Origin: an uncultured Eubacteriales bacterium
Lineage (GTDB): Bacteria > Bacillota > Clostridia > Lachnospirales > CAG-274
Reading direction: 5' to 3'
Length of the DNA stretch: 46,149 nucleotides
Assembly (NCBI GenBank): GCA_905201505.1
Contig: CAJKOJ010000007.1
Span: forward strand, 1 to 46,149
In this document: positions 17,796 through 25,752 of the stretch, piece after piece
Numbering within the stretch: the stretch's first letter is position 1
Layout: every line of letters starts with the position of its first letter
Position numbers and translations under genes: made by a program
Notes under the pieces: generated by a model
Told to the model about the DNA's origin: nothing
Databases searched by the model: none
The model's input: only the letters and a program-made list of their open reading frames with translations

Positions 17796-19223
17796 ATGAA
17801 AAAAGTATTTGCTATATTGCTTTGTATTATCTTCAGTTGTGGGTTTACAGGATGCAGTGAACTTGAAACAGAGCATTTTGACAAAACAATTTATAAGGAT
17901 ATAACAGGAATACATAAAATTGATGAAAAAGTAACATTATCAATTGATCCTGAAACCTTTGGCAAGGCAATAATTGAAATAAGTGGCAAAATGACTGAAT
18001 TGAATAAAAACAAGAGTAACGGAGAAGACATATATGCTCCGGAAAGCAATGTTTACAATGATGATTCAGAAGAATTTTTGAATGAATTTCTTAAGGCAAT
18101 GAGAGCAGCATTGGACGAAAATAAAATGTTTAGCTATTCAGTAAGCGTTAACGGTGCTGTTGATTTTGATAATATGTATACCGATGCGAAAATGACATTT
18201 AGTATAAATAATATAAATCTTGACTGTGGAAATGTGTATTCACGCGGTGATAAGGCATATATTGACAAAAAGATGTTTTATACTTTGGGTTCTATCAGTT
18301 ATATTTATGATCTTGATATGCTTGGAAGATATTATGAAGAACTTGATAAAATGTTTGCTGACAAAGAATATGTTTGTATGGATTATACAAATATAGGAAG
18401 TGATCTTGGAATGAATATGGCAGGCTCTGTTGTTAATAATGTAAATGTTTTGCAGAAAGCTGAGCTTGGACTGTATGAACAGGCTAAAGATGTTTTAAAG
18501 GGCTTTGACAGCGGCTGTGTATCAAAGATTGAAAATGGTACAAGATTTGAAATTAAGTCTAATGAATTTGCAGAGTTTACAACCAAATTTGCATCATATT
18601 TAAGACAGCACAGTGAATCAGCATCTGACTTGGTAAATAATTATATTAATCTTGTAACTGCTACAAGCAAGGATATGTACGGTGATGAGATGGCTGATGA
18701 AATGGAAAGTTTTTATGATGAAATGCAGGTTACAGGTGATGATATAATTGTAGCTATGGATGCTCTTAAGGAGGCTGCTAATTCTCCTGAATTTGCTGCC
18801 GTATTTGATGTGCTAAAAGTAACATATACAAATGACATAACAGATTTTGAAGGAAAGCATAAAGATGTGACTGTACTGAAAGGTGATTATAATGAAAAGA
18901 CAGCATTAAGCACCATTGTTGATGTTGAGCTTAATAAAATTGACAGTTATGAATTTGCTGATCTTAGTAATAAATCAAGCATTGATTATGCAACATTAAT
19001 GAGTAAGATGCTTAAAGCACAGATGGATTTGATGTATGGTCAATATGAAGGCTATTCATCAAGTAGTTATATATGTCCTGACTGTGGGGAAAGTTTTGAA
19101 TATGTAGATACATCTTACTGTAATGAATGCGGGTTTGTACATGACTTTTATGAGAGTGACGGAAACTGCGGTAAACAGCCAGGCTGTGAAATTGCAAAAG
19201 AGGCAGAAGCAAAAATAGCTTAA
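17796..19223 (+). CDS. surface lipoprotein with C-terminal zinc ribbon, function unknown
   Basis: A 475-residue predicted lipoprotein. It has a KK start, a hydrophobic core, and a lipobox-like GFTGC with acylated Cys20. The body (residues 30-410) resembles secreted lipoproteins of the LppX/DUF6612 sort in shape only; I do not recognise a family. The tail contains CPDC (427-430), CNEC (442-445) and two more Cys (458, 464), a zinc-ribbon pattern that is rare on an extracytoplasmic protein. It follows a GAGGAG site and is transcribed alone between the glyA terminator and its own. Confidence 0.8.
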   Translation: MKKVFAILLCIIFSCGFTGCSELETEHFDKTIYKDITGIHKIDEKVTLSIDPETFGKAIIEISGKMTELNKNKSNGEDIYAPESNVYNDDSEEFLNEFLKAMRAALDENKMFSYSVSVNGAVDFDNMYTDAKMTFSINNINLDCGNVYSRGDKAYIDKKMFYTLGSISYIYDLDMLGRYYEELDKMFADKEYVCMDYTNIGSDLGMNMAGSVVNNVNVLQKAELGLYEQAKDVLKGFDSGCVSKIENGTRFEIKSNEFAEFTTKFASYLRQHSESASDLVNNYINLVTATSKDMYGDEMADEMESFYDEMQVTGDDIIVAMDALKEAANSPEFAAVFDVLKVTYTNDITDFEGKHKDVTVLKGDYNEKTALSTIVDVELNKIDSYEFADLSNKSSIDYATLMSKMLKAQMDLMYGQYEGYSSSSYICPDCGESFEYVDTSYCNECGFVHDFYESDGNCGKQPGCEIAKEAEAKIA

Positions 19224-19239
19224 TTATTAATAAATATTT

Positions 19240-19275
19240 AAAGCTGACTGTAAAAATATACAGTCAGCTTTTTTT
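19240..19275 (+). terminator. terminator of the lipoprotein gene
   Basis: AAAGCTGACTGTA and TACAGTCAGCTTT form a perfect 13-bp stem followed by a T run. Confidence 0.9.
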
Positions 19276-19295
19276 GTATAAGTAAATATTTGTTA

Positions 19296-19330
19296 TTGAA
19301 AAATCACTTGAATGGTAGTATACTATTATT
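19296..19330 (+). promoter_or_regulatory. lrgAB promoter with a palindromic operator over the -10
   Basis: TTGAAA (19296-19301), 17 bp, TATACT (19319-19324). A 20-bp near-perfect palindrome centred on TAGTATACTA (19311-19330, two symmetric mismatches) covers the -10, a position suited to a repressor. Confidence 0.6.
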
Positions 19331-19355
19331 GTTGATTTTTGGGAGATGATGTAAT

Positions 19356-19715
19356 ATGAAATATATTTTTCAATTTGGAATAATACTTGCGGTTACATTT
19401 GCAGCAGAATTGATTTACCATATTGTACCCCTGCCTGTGCCTGCAAGTATATATGGACTTGGTATAATGCTTTTTTTGCTTATTACAAAGATTATAAAAC
19501 TTGAATGGGTCAAAGAAAGTGCAAAATATCTTATAACTATAATGCCTTTAATGTTTATACCTGCCGGTGCTAAGCTTATTACTGTGGTTGACAGAGTAAT
19601 TCCTATTGCTTTGCAGGTTATGGTTGTACTTATTGTGACAACTGTTATAGTTATGGTTGTATCAGGAAAAGTAACCCAGTTTATAATAAAGAGGGAAAAG
19701 AAAGATGATAAGTAA
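19356..19715 (+). CDS. lrgA: CidA/LrgA family holin-like membrane protein
   Basis: A 119-residue protein with four membrane segments. The signature LPVPASIYGLGIMLFLL and the PLMFIPAGAKLI stretch are diagnostic of CidA/LrgA. These proteins act with LrgB/CidB as holin/antiholin-like pairs affecting murein hydrolase export and pyruvate or acetate movement. The start follows GGGAGAT. The 3' end overlaps lrgB by 11 nt, so both are made together. Confidence 0.93.
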   Translation: MKYIFQFGIILAVTFAAELIYHIVPLPVPASIYGLGIMLFLLITKIIKLEWVKESAKYLITIMPLMFIPAGAKLITVVDRVIPIALQVMVVLIVTTVIVMVVSGKVTQFIIKREKKDDK

Positions 19716-20391
19716 TGTTTTAGAATGGAGTGCTTATTGGGGTATAGTTGTAAGCATACTTGGATATGCCTTTGGAGTAGCTGTAAATAAGAAGCTTAAA
19801 AATGGTTTTGCAAACCCCTTGTTAATTTCAATTGTTTTTGTAATTGCTGTTCTTATTGTTTTTAATATAGATTATGAAAAGTACAGAGAAAGTTCTGAAT
19901 TATTGAGCTGGCTTCTGACACCGGCTACTGTATGTCTGGCTATTCCTCTGTATGAACAGATAAACATGCTTAAAAAAAATTGCAGGGCTGTTGCAGGCGG
20001 GATAATAGCAGGTGTTTTAACAAGCCTTATAAGTGTTTGGCTGTTTTGTGTTTTATTTCAGCTTGAAGAGGGTATTAAAATTTCTTTGCTTCCAAAGTCT
20101 ATAACTACTGCAATTGGTATGGGACTTGCTGAAGAACTTGGCGGAATAGACACCATAGCCGCAGCCGCCATAATAGTGACAGGCATTGCAGGAAATGTAA
20201 TGTGCAAGGGTATATGCAAGGTGTTTAAAATAACTGAACCTGTTGCTGTTGGTGTGGCAATTGGTACTTCGTCACATGCTGTAGGTACTACAAAGGCTTT
20301 TGAGATAGGTCAAGTTGAGGGTGCTATGAGCAGTTTGTCAATTGCTGTAGCGGGAATTATAACTGTAGCGGCTATTCAGTTATTTGTATAA
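19705..20391 (+). CDS. lrgB: LrgB/CidB family membrane protein
   Basis: A 228-residue polytopic protein, the partner of LrgA. It contains TPATVCLAIPLYEQINMLKK, LLPKSITTAIGMGLAEELGG and GTSSHAVGTTKAFEIGQVEGAMSSLS, all typical of the family. It starts inside the last codons of lrgA after GAGGG and ends before a bidirectional terminator. No LytSR two-component pair, the usual regulator of lrgAB, is in this window. Confidence 0.95.
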   Translation: MISNVLEWSAYWGIVVSILGYAFGVAVNKKLKNGFANPLLISIVFVIAVLIVFNIDYEKYRESSELLSWLLTPATVCLAIPLYEQINMLKKNCRAVAGGIIAGVLTSLISVWLFCVLFQLEEGIKISLLPKSITTAIGMGLAEELGGIDTIAAAAIIVTGIAGNVMCKGICKVFKITEPVAVGVAIGTSSHAVGTTKAFEIGQVEGAMSSLSIAVAGIITVAAIQLFV

Positions 20392-20400
20392 AGTTATAAA

Positions 20401-20447
20401 AAATTCCTCTTTATCAGAGTATTTTCCGGTAAAGAGGAATTTTTTTA
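20401..20447. terminator. bidirectional terminator between lrgB and mgtE
   Basis: AAATTCCTCTTTA and TAAAGAGGAATTT form a 13-bp stem with a T run on the plus strand, placed between converging genes. The 3' arm touches the end of mgtE. Confidence 0.85.
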
Positions 20448-21779
20448 TACAAAACGGAACATAGCTGAGGCTATATTAAAATATATAATAATTGAAAATG
20501 TATCTACAATTGTTGTTATAAGAGGAGCTGCCATAATTGCAGGGTCCAGTTTGAAAAATTTTGCTGCAATGGGAAGAATACAGCCTACAAGTTTTGCAAT
20601 AACTATTGTGCCAATAAGTGATAAAGAAATAAGTATTGCAAGTTTAATGCTTTTATACATTATAAGAATTTTAAGTCCATTTGCAAGAGCAAGAGCTATA
20701 CTTACAATTAACGCAACTCTGAATTCTTTCCATACTATTTTGAGAGTATCTGAAAAGTGAAGTTCATCTACAGCAAGACCTCTTATTATAAGTGTAGAGC
20801 TTTGAGAGCCACAGTTGCCGCCTGTGTCCATAAGCATGGGTATAAATGCTACAAGAAGAGGCATTACGGCAAAAGCATTTTCATAATTTGCTATAATTGT
20901 GCCTGTTATTGTGGCTGAAAGCATTAATACAAGAAGCCACGGTATTCTGTGCTTTGCATGTTTCCATACTGAAGTTTTAAGATATGGCTCGTCATTTGCT
21001 TCCATAGCCGCCATTTTCTGCATATCTTCTGTTGTTTCATCAGTAAGGACATCAATAGCATCATCAAATGTTACTATACCTACAATACATCCTTCTGAAT
21101 CAACAGTAGGTATGGCAATAAGTCCGTATTTTCTGAAAAGGTTTGCGGCATCTTCTTTATCATCAGTAGTTTTAATTGATATAAAGTTGTCTTTCATTAT
21201 TTCTTTTATTTTTGTATTATCATTATTCAGCATTAAATCCTTTGCTGATACAATACCGATAAGTTTGCGTTTGTCAACAACATAGCAGGTATAGACAGTT
21301 TCGCTGTCAATACCGACACGTCTGATTTTATCAAGTGCTTCTCTTACTGTCATATCAGGGTGAAGTTCAATAAATTCCACTGTCATTATGCTGCCGGCAC
21401 TGTCCTCAGGGTAATTGAGAAGGTGGTTAATATCTGCACGTGTTTCTTTGTCTACATTTTCAAGCAAATGAGTTACAACATTTGCAGGCATATCGCCTAA
21501 AAGATCGGCAGCATCATCAGCAAACATAGAATCAATAAGTGATGTGACTTCCTGATCTGCAAGAGATTTTATAAGGATTTGACGCATATCGTTATCCATA
21601 TAGGAAAAAACTTCTGCTGCTTTATCCTTTTTTATCATTCTGAAAACAAGTACAAGCTGTTCTTTATCAAGTTCTGATAAAAGAGAAGCAATATCAACCG
21701 GATTATAGCAGGATAGCACCTCCTGCAGTGCTTTAAATTTCTTCTGTTCAAGCACAGAAATCAATTCATTCTTTGTCAT
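20445..21779 (-). CDS. mgtE: magnesium transporter MgtE
   Basis: A 444-residue gated Mg2+ channel. The order is an N-terminal superhelical domain (about residues 1-130, LLSELDKEQLVLVFRMI), two CBS domains (about 130-255) and five membrane helices. The family signature GGNCGSQSSTLIIRG and the pore Asp in LITTIVDTFSIIIYF are present. The cytosolic CBS region closes the pore when Mg2+ is high. It has an AAGGAGGT site partly buried in a leader hairpin, so translational control is possible. Confidence 0.96.
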   Translation of the reverse strand: MTKNELISVLEQKKFKALQEVLSCYNPVDIASLLSELDKEQLVLVFRMIKKDKAAEVFSYMDNDMRQILIKSLADQEVTSLIDSMFADDAADLLGDMPANVVTHLLENVDKETRADINHLLNYPEDSAGSIMTVEFIELHPDMTVREALDKIRRVGIDSETVYTCYVVDKRKLIGIVSAKDLMLNNDNTKIKEIMKDNFISIKTTDDKEDAANLFRKYGLIAIPTVDSEGCIVGIVTFDDAIDVLTDETTEDMQKMAAMEANDEPYLKTSVWKHAKHRIPWLLVLMLSATITGTIIANYENAFAVMPLLVAFIPMLMDTGGNCGSQSSTLIIRGLAVDELHFSDTLKIVWKEFRVALIVSIALALANGLKILIMYKSIKLAILISLSLIGTIVIAKLVGCILPIAAKFFKLDPAIMAAPLITTIVDTFSIIIYFNIASAMFRFV

Positions 21780-21784
21780 TTTTT

Positions 21785-21935
21785 ACCTCCTTGTTATACA
21801 CAGATACAATAAAAATGAATAACAAGGAAAAGGGCAAACTATTCCATTAAAAATGTAAACATTTTTGAATTATATCTGTTAAATTTTAAATGCGAATGAC
21901 ATCGTCCGTTACTACTGTCCAAAAATGTTCACCAT
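21785..21935 (-). promoter_or_regulatory. structured 5' leader of mgtE
   Basis: On the minus strand a 13-bp helix (21932-21920 with 21867-21855, one G-U) encloses about 52 nt, and a second 9-bp hairpin (21827-21819 with 21797-21789) buries the first half of the AAGGAGGT ribosome binding site. It does not match the M-box or another leader I recognise. A role in Mg2+-dependent translation is inferred only from the position. Confidence 0.55.
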
Positions 21936-21950
21936 CCTTTATATAGCTTT

Positions 21951-21980
21951 AAAAAATGCCCCATATTTTATTCGGGGCAC
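21951..21980 (-). terminator. terminator hairpin after larE, at the mgtE transcription start
   Basis: On the minus strand TGCCCC and GGGGCA arms are followed by six T. It lies after the larE stop, but also directly after a strong promoter, so it sits at the very 5' end of the predicted mgtE transcript. Confidence 0.75.
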
Positions 21981-21986
21981 TTTAAT

Positions 21987-22015
21987 ATTATAGCATTACT
22001 AAGTTTTAAAGTCAA
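21987..22015 (-). promoter_or_regulatory. sigma-A-type promoter of mgtE
   Basis: On the minus strand TTGACT (22015-22010), 17 bp, TATAAT (21992-21987), located between the larE stop and the hairpin. It predicts a leader of about 200 nt for mgtE. Confidence 0.75.
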
Positions 22016-22029
22016 TAAATTTTAACAAA

Positions 22030-22857
22030 TTATGAATTATTAAAATTTTCTATATCTATGTCCATACTTCCTGAGCGAAATCCCTCTATATCGAGAGTAA
22101 TGTAATTATAACCAAGCTGTTTAAGTTTTTCTGCTATTTGTGTTCTTAATGAAATTATAAGGGGCATAGCATCAGCATCTGTTTCTATGCGTGCTATATT
22201 ACCGTGTATTCTAAGTCTTACATTGTAAAGACCGAGGGATTTTAGGTAGTTTTCACCTTTCTCTGCTTTTTCTAAATCTATATTTGTTATATGAGTGTTA
22301 TATGGAAAGCGTGTTGCGAGACAAGGAGTTGACGGACGCTTTGATACAGATATATTGTAATATGCCGCAAGTTCCCTGACTTCTGCTTTTGTAAAGTTTG
22401 AATCTGCAAGGGGACTTAAAATACCAAGCTCTTTCAACGCCTTTATTCCGGGGCGGTAAAGATGCATATCATCTGCATTTGTACCGTCAAGTATTGTTTT
22501 TATATTTAAACTTTCTGCTTTATTCACAAGCAGAGTAAATATATTTTTCTTACATATATAGCAGCGGTCAGGGGGATTATCGGTTATACCCAGTTCCTCA
22601 AAATTATCAGCATAAAGTATTATATGTTCTGCTCCTGTTTCAGCAGCAATCTTCTTTGATACTTCAATATCTTCTGCAGAATTAAATATAGACTTCATTG
22701 TGACAGCATAAACCGTTGTTCCTTTTGACGCCGAACTGATGCAGGCAAGTTTTAAAAGCAGGCTGCTGTCAACCCCTCCCGAAAATGCTATGATTATGTT
22801 ATTTTCAGTGTATTTATCTATTTTTTCCATTAACAGATTTATTTTATCTTTATTCAT
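22030..22857 (-). CDS. larE: ATP-dependent sacrificial sulfur transferase LarE (nickel-pincer cofactor synthesis)
   Basis: A 275-residue PP-loop enzyme. The motif SGGVDSS (residues 26-32) binds ATP. RPSTPCLATR places Cys179 at the site of the sacrificial cysteine that gives its sulfur to the pincer nucleotide; a CYIC pair (Cys99, Cys102) is also present. It adenylates and thiolates the LarB product. ATG 22863 is in frame, but GAGG is best spaced for ATG 22857, which overlaps the larC stop as TGATG. Last gene of the lar operon. Confidence 0.93.
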   Translation of the reverse strand: MNKDKINLLMEKIDKYTENNIIIAFSGGVDSSLLLKLACISSASKGTTVYAVTMKSIFNSAEDIEVSKKIAAETGAEHIILYADNFEELGITDNPPDRCYICKKNIFTLLVNKAESLNIKTILDGTNADDMHLYRPGIKALKELGILSPLADSNFTKAEVRELAAYYNISVSKRPSTPCLATRFPYNTHITNIDLEKAEKGENYLKSLGLYNVRLRIHGNIARIETDADAMPLIISLRTQIAEKLKQLGYNYITLDIEGFRSGSMDIDIENFNNS

Positions 22858-23666
22858 CAGCATTCCTCAATAAGCATTGCTCTTAATATTCCGGACATTT
22901 CCTGTTCTCTTTTTCCTGCTCCTATACCTATTTTTTTTATGGTAAAGGATTTTGGAAGGTGTGAGTGTGTTTTAAGTACTGCAACGGCTGCTGCTCCTGT
23001 GGGAGTAACATATTCACCCTTACAGTCTGTAATGTGGAGTTTAATATTGTTATCAGCCGCTATATTTAAGACAGCCGGTACAGGTACAGGAAGTATGCCA
23101 TGCTGACAGTGTACGGTGCCTGTACCTTCATAAAGTTCAGATGCTATTACATCTGAAATATTTAGGTTATCAATGCAAAAGGCTATTGATATAATATCTA
23201 CAATTGAATCAACAGCTCCGACTTCGTGAAAATGTACATTGTCAATGTCAGTTCCGTGAGCTTTTGCCTCTGCTTTTGCAAGTGTCGTGAAAATATCTGT
23301 GGCAATATTTTTTGCTCTGTCAGTAAGCTTTGAATTATTTATAATTTCAAGTATATCCTTTAAATTTCTGTGTTCATGGTGATGATTATGGTTATGGTTA
23401 TGTTCATGATGGTGATGATGAGTATTATATAAATAATCCATATCATGGTCATAATTTTTATGGTCATCATCTAGTATAACATTAAAGTCACAGGAATCAA
23501 TTCCTGATTTTTTTACTCTTGATATTTCTGTTTTAAAGCCTGATACAGGCAGCGATGAAAGAGCCTCGGATAAAGCTTCTTTATCCGCACCTAAATCAAT
23601 AAGTGCAGCTACTGTCATATCTCCGCTTATGCCTGAATAACATTCCAAATATAATTTGTTTTTCAT
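22857..23666 (-). CDS. larC: LarC N-terminal part (LarC1), nickel insertion protein without LarC2 domain
   Basis: A 269-residue protein with the LarC start LYLECYSGISGDMTVAALIDLG, a His-rich metal-binding insert (residues 83-99, mostly His with Glu and Asn), HFHEVGAVDSIVDI and GEYVTPTGAAAVAVL. LarC inserts nickel into the thiolated pincer nucleotide using CTP. Full-length LarC is around 400 residues, and in Lactobacillus the second part is made by frameshifting. Here the protein stops at the LarC1/LarC2 boundary and larE starts at once, so no LarC2 is encoded next to it. The start overlaps the larB stop (ATGA). Confidence 0.9.
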   Translation of the reverse strand: MKNKLYLECYSGISGDMTVAALIDLGADKEALSEALSSLPVSGFKTEISRVKKSGIDSCDFNVILDDDHKNYDHDMDYLYNTHHHHHEHNHNHNHHHEHRNLKDILEIINNSKLTDRAKNIATDIFTTLAKAEAKAHGTDIDNVHFHEVGAVDSIVDIISIAFCIDNLNISDVIASELYEGTGTVHCQHGILPVPVPAVLNIAADNNIKLHITDCKGEYVTPTGAAAVAVLKTHSHLPKSFTIKKIGIGAGKREQEMSGILRAMLIEEC

Positions 23667-24409
23667 AATTTTACTCCTAGTCTGTTAATTTGTGAAGCAA
23701 TATAGCCTGCTCCGAAACCATTGTCAATGTTAACTGTTGCAATACCGTTGGCACAGGAATTAAGCATTGTAAGGAGAGCAGAAAGACCGTTAAAAGAGGC
23801 ACCGTATCCCACAGAAGTAGGGACTGCTATTACTGGAACAGAAACTAATCCGCCTATAACACTTGCCAATGCTCCTTCCATACCTGCTACTGCAACAACA
23901 CAGTTAGCATCTTTAAAGCGGTCTAGATTTGAAAGAAGTCTATGAATACCGCTTACCCCAGCATCATAAATTCGTTCGGTGTAAGTACCAAAATATTCCG
24001 CTGTCTGTGCTGCTTCTTCTGCAACAGGTATATCTGCTGTTCCTGCTGAACAAACTACAATTTTACCTGTCTTTTCTTTGTTTTCTTTTTCTATTTTAAG
24101 TATTTTTGAAATTTTATCATACTTTATGAGAGGCAGATGTTCTTTTAAAAGCATATATTGTTCTTTACTTGCTCTTGTACCAAGTACTTCTCCGTCTTCA
24201 GCATAAAGTTTTTTGAAAATATTTATTAAGTACTCATCATTTTTACCTTTACAAAAGACTACTTCTGAAAATCCTGTACGCTCTTTTCTGTTGGTGTCAA
24301 GTTTTGCATAGCCTAAGTCTTCATAAGTTTTACTTTTTAAATATTTTTCAGCATCCTCAATAGAAATTTCGTTATTTTTATATTTATTAAGTATTTCTTT
24401 AGTATCCAT
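23663..24409 (-). CDS. larB: pyridinium-3,5-biscarboxylic acid mononucleotide synthase LarB
   Basis: A 248-residue protein whose C-terminal half is related to PurE. It carboxylates nicotinic acid adenine dinucleotide and cleaves it, the first step toward the nickel-pincer cofactor. Visible motifs are VVCSAGTADIPVAEEA, YDAGVSGIHRL, VVAVAGMEGALASVIGGL and VPTSVGYGASFNGLSALL. A TTG at 24421 is in frame, but GAGG lies just upstream of ATG 24409, one base after the aldo/keto reductase stop. It is translationally linked on both sides. Confidence 0.95.
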   Translation of the reverse strand: MDTKEILNKYKNNEISIEDAEKYLKSKTYEDLGYAKLDTNRKERTGFSEVVFCKGKNDEYLINIFKKLYAEDGEVLGTRASKEQYMLLKEHLPLIKYDKISKILKIEKENKEKTGKIVVCSAGTADIPVAEEAAQTAEYFGTYTERIYDAGVSGIHRLLSNLDRFKDANCVVAVAGMEGALASVIGGLVSVPVIAVPTSVGYGASFNGLSALLTMLNSCANGIATVNIDNGFGAGYIASQINRLGVKL

Positions 24410-24410
24410 A

Positions 24411-25526
24411 TTAAACCTCAAACCACTTTGCTACGTTTTTTAGTTCATCAATAATATGTATATGCTGAGGGCAATGGCTTTCACACTGACCGCATTCTAT
24501 ACAATCGGACGCCTTGCCATAGGTTTTTGTAAGATTTTCATAATATGTTCCCTGTGCTGAGAATGCTTTTTCTATTTCCTGTTTATCTGCATTGTAAAGA
24601 GAAAAATATTTTGGTATAGGTATATTTTGAGGACATCCTTCAACACAATACTGACAGGCCGTGCAAGGTACTGTTATAGACGCATTTATTATATCAGTAA
24701 CTTTTTTAATAAGTTTAAATTCCTCATCATTTAGCGGTTTAAAATTACACATATAGTTTGTGTTATCATCAAGCTGTTCTTGATTTGACATACCACTTAA
24801 AACCATAAATACGTTGTCAAGACTTGCGGCAAATCTTATTGCCCATGAAGAAACTGACATATCAGGGGAATAGGATTTTAAAAGTCTTTCTGCCTCTTTT
24901 GGGAGAGAAGCTAAAGTGCCGCCCTTTACAGGCTCCATAACAATAACTTTTTTGCCATGCTTTACTGCAATATCATAGCATTTGCCTGATTGGATACTTT
25001 CACTGTTCCAGTCAAGATAATTGAGCTGAAGCTGAACAAAGTCTACTTCAGGGTGTTCTGTAAGTATTTTGTCAAGTAAATCCGCTGTGTCGTGAAAAGA
25101 AAAGCCTATATTTTTAACTTTACCCTCAGCTTTTTTCTGTGCTATAAATTGAAATCCTTCAAATTTTTCTGCAATAGCATAGTTTTCTGTGCCTAAATTA
25201 TGAAGAAGATAGTAGTCAAAGTATTCTGTCCCTGTTTTTTCAAGCTGTTCATTAAAAATTCGCTCTAAATCAGCCTTTTCTTTTAAATACATTGTTGGCA
25301 TTTTTGTTGCAAGCTGGAAAATTTCACGTGAATAGCGTTTAACAAGTGCCTCTTTTATAGCACATTCACTTTTATAATTGTGATACATATATGCTGTGTC
25401 AAAGTATGTAAATCCTTTTTCAATAAATTTATCTACCATTTTGTTAAGTTCGTTGAAATTAATGTCTTCCTGATGAGACGGGTCATTTACAGGTAAACGC
25501 ATAAAGCCAAAACCTAATTTTTTCAT
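24411..25526 (-). CDS. aldo/keto reductase fused to a 2x[4Fe-4S] ferredoxin-like domain
   Basis: A 371-residue protein. Residues 1-275 form the aldo/keto reductase barrel, with the catalytic tetrad visible as Asp43, Tyr48, Lys75 and His109. The C-terminal part holds two four-Cys clusters, CTACQYCVEGC (288, 291, 294, 298) and CIECGQCESHC (342, 345, 348, 352), each suited to a [4Fe-4S] centre. The family is common in anaerobes, and its substrates are mostly unknown. It is the first gene of the operon with larBCE, with 1 nt between it and larB. Whether it is linked to nickel-pincer chemistry is an inference from the operon. Confidence 0.9.
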   Translation of the reverse strand: MKKLGFGFMRLPVNDPSHQEDINFNELNKMVDKFIEKGFTYFDTAYMYHNYKSECAIKEALVKRYSREIFQLATKMPTMYLKEKADLERIFNEQLEKTGTEYFDYYLLHNLGTENYAIAEKFEGFQFIAQKKAEGKVKNIGFSFHDTADLLDKILTEHPEVDFVQLQLNYLDWNSESIQSGKCYDIAVKHGKKVIVMEPVKGGTLASLPKEAERLLKSYSPDMSVSSWAIRFAASLDNVFMVLSGMSNQEQLDDNTNYMCNFKPLNDEEFKLIKKVTDIINASITVPCTACQYCVEGCPQNIPIPKYFSLYNADKQEIEKAFSAQGTYYENLTKTYGKASDCIECGQCESHCPQHIHIIDELKNVAKWFEV

Positions 25527-25556
25527 TATATTATACCTCCTTAATTTTATAAGAAT

Positions 25557-25587
25557 ATTATAACACCCGGAGCTTGGTTCAAGTCAA
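25557..25587 (-). promoter_or_regulatory. MerR-type promoter of the AKR-larBCE operon
   Basis: On the minus strand TTGACT (25587-25582) and TATAAT (25562-25557) are separated by 19 bp, too long for normal RNA polymerase and typical of MerR-activated promoters. The spacer has an imperfect CTTG...CTCC dyad. Confidence 0.65.
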
Positions 25588-25692
25588 GTGTTTTATATAA
25601 AATAAACGTTGACTGAGAAAAATAAGTATGTATAATAAATATATAAGGTTGGCAAAGGTATTTTCTGTCAGCTTTTTTATTTAAAAAAGTTC

Positions 25693-25723
25693 TTGACTTG
25701 TAGTGTACTCTAAATTGTATAAT
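25693..25723 (+). promoter_or_regulatory. MerR-type promoter of nikMN
   Basis: TTGACT (25693-25698), a 19-bp spacer, TATAAT (25718-25723). The spacer contains the near-perfect palindrome TAGTGTACTCTA, the classic arrangement for a MerR-family dimer that untwists the spacer. Confidence 0.72.
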
Positions 25724-25752
25724 AAAAAAAATAGTTAGGTGGTGTTTAATTT

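Noticed and set aside
21912..21935. A seven-codon leader peptide (MVNIFGQ) in the mgtE leader
   Set aside because: The only upstream purines (AAAGG) touch the start codon, so initiation would be poor, and the frame coincides with the 13-bp helix. Kept only as a remote possibility.
21785..21935. M-box (ykoK) Mg2+ riboswitch before mgtE
   Set aside because: The conserved M-box segments are not visible; only position suggests metal control.
22850..22900. Programmed frameshift extending LarC into LarC2
   Set aside because: The larE start overlaps the larC stop, no LarC2-like sequence is present in any frame nearby, and no slippery heptamer is evident.
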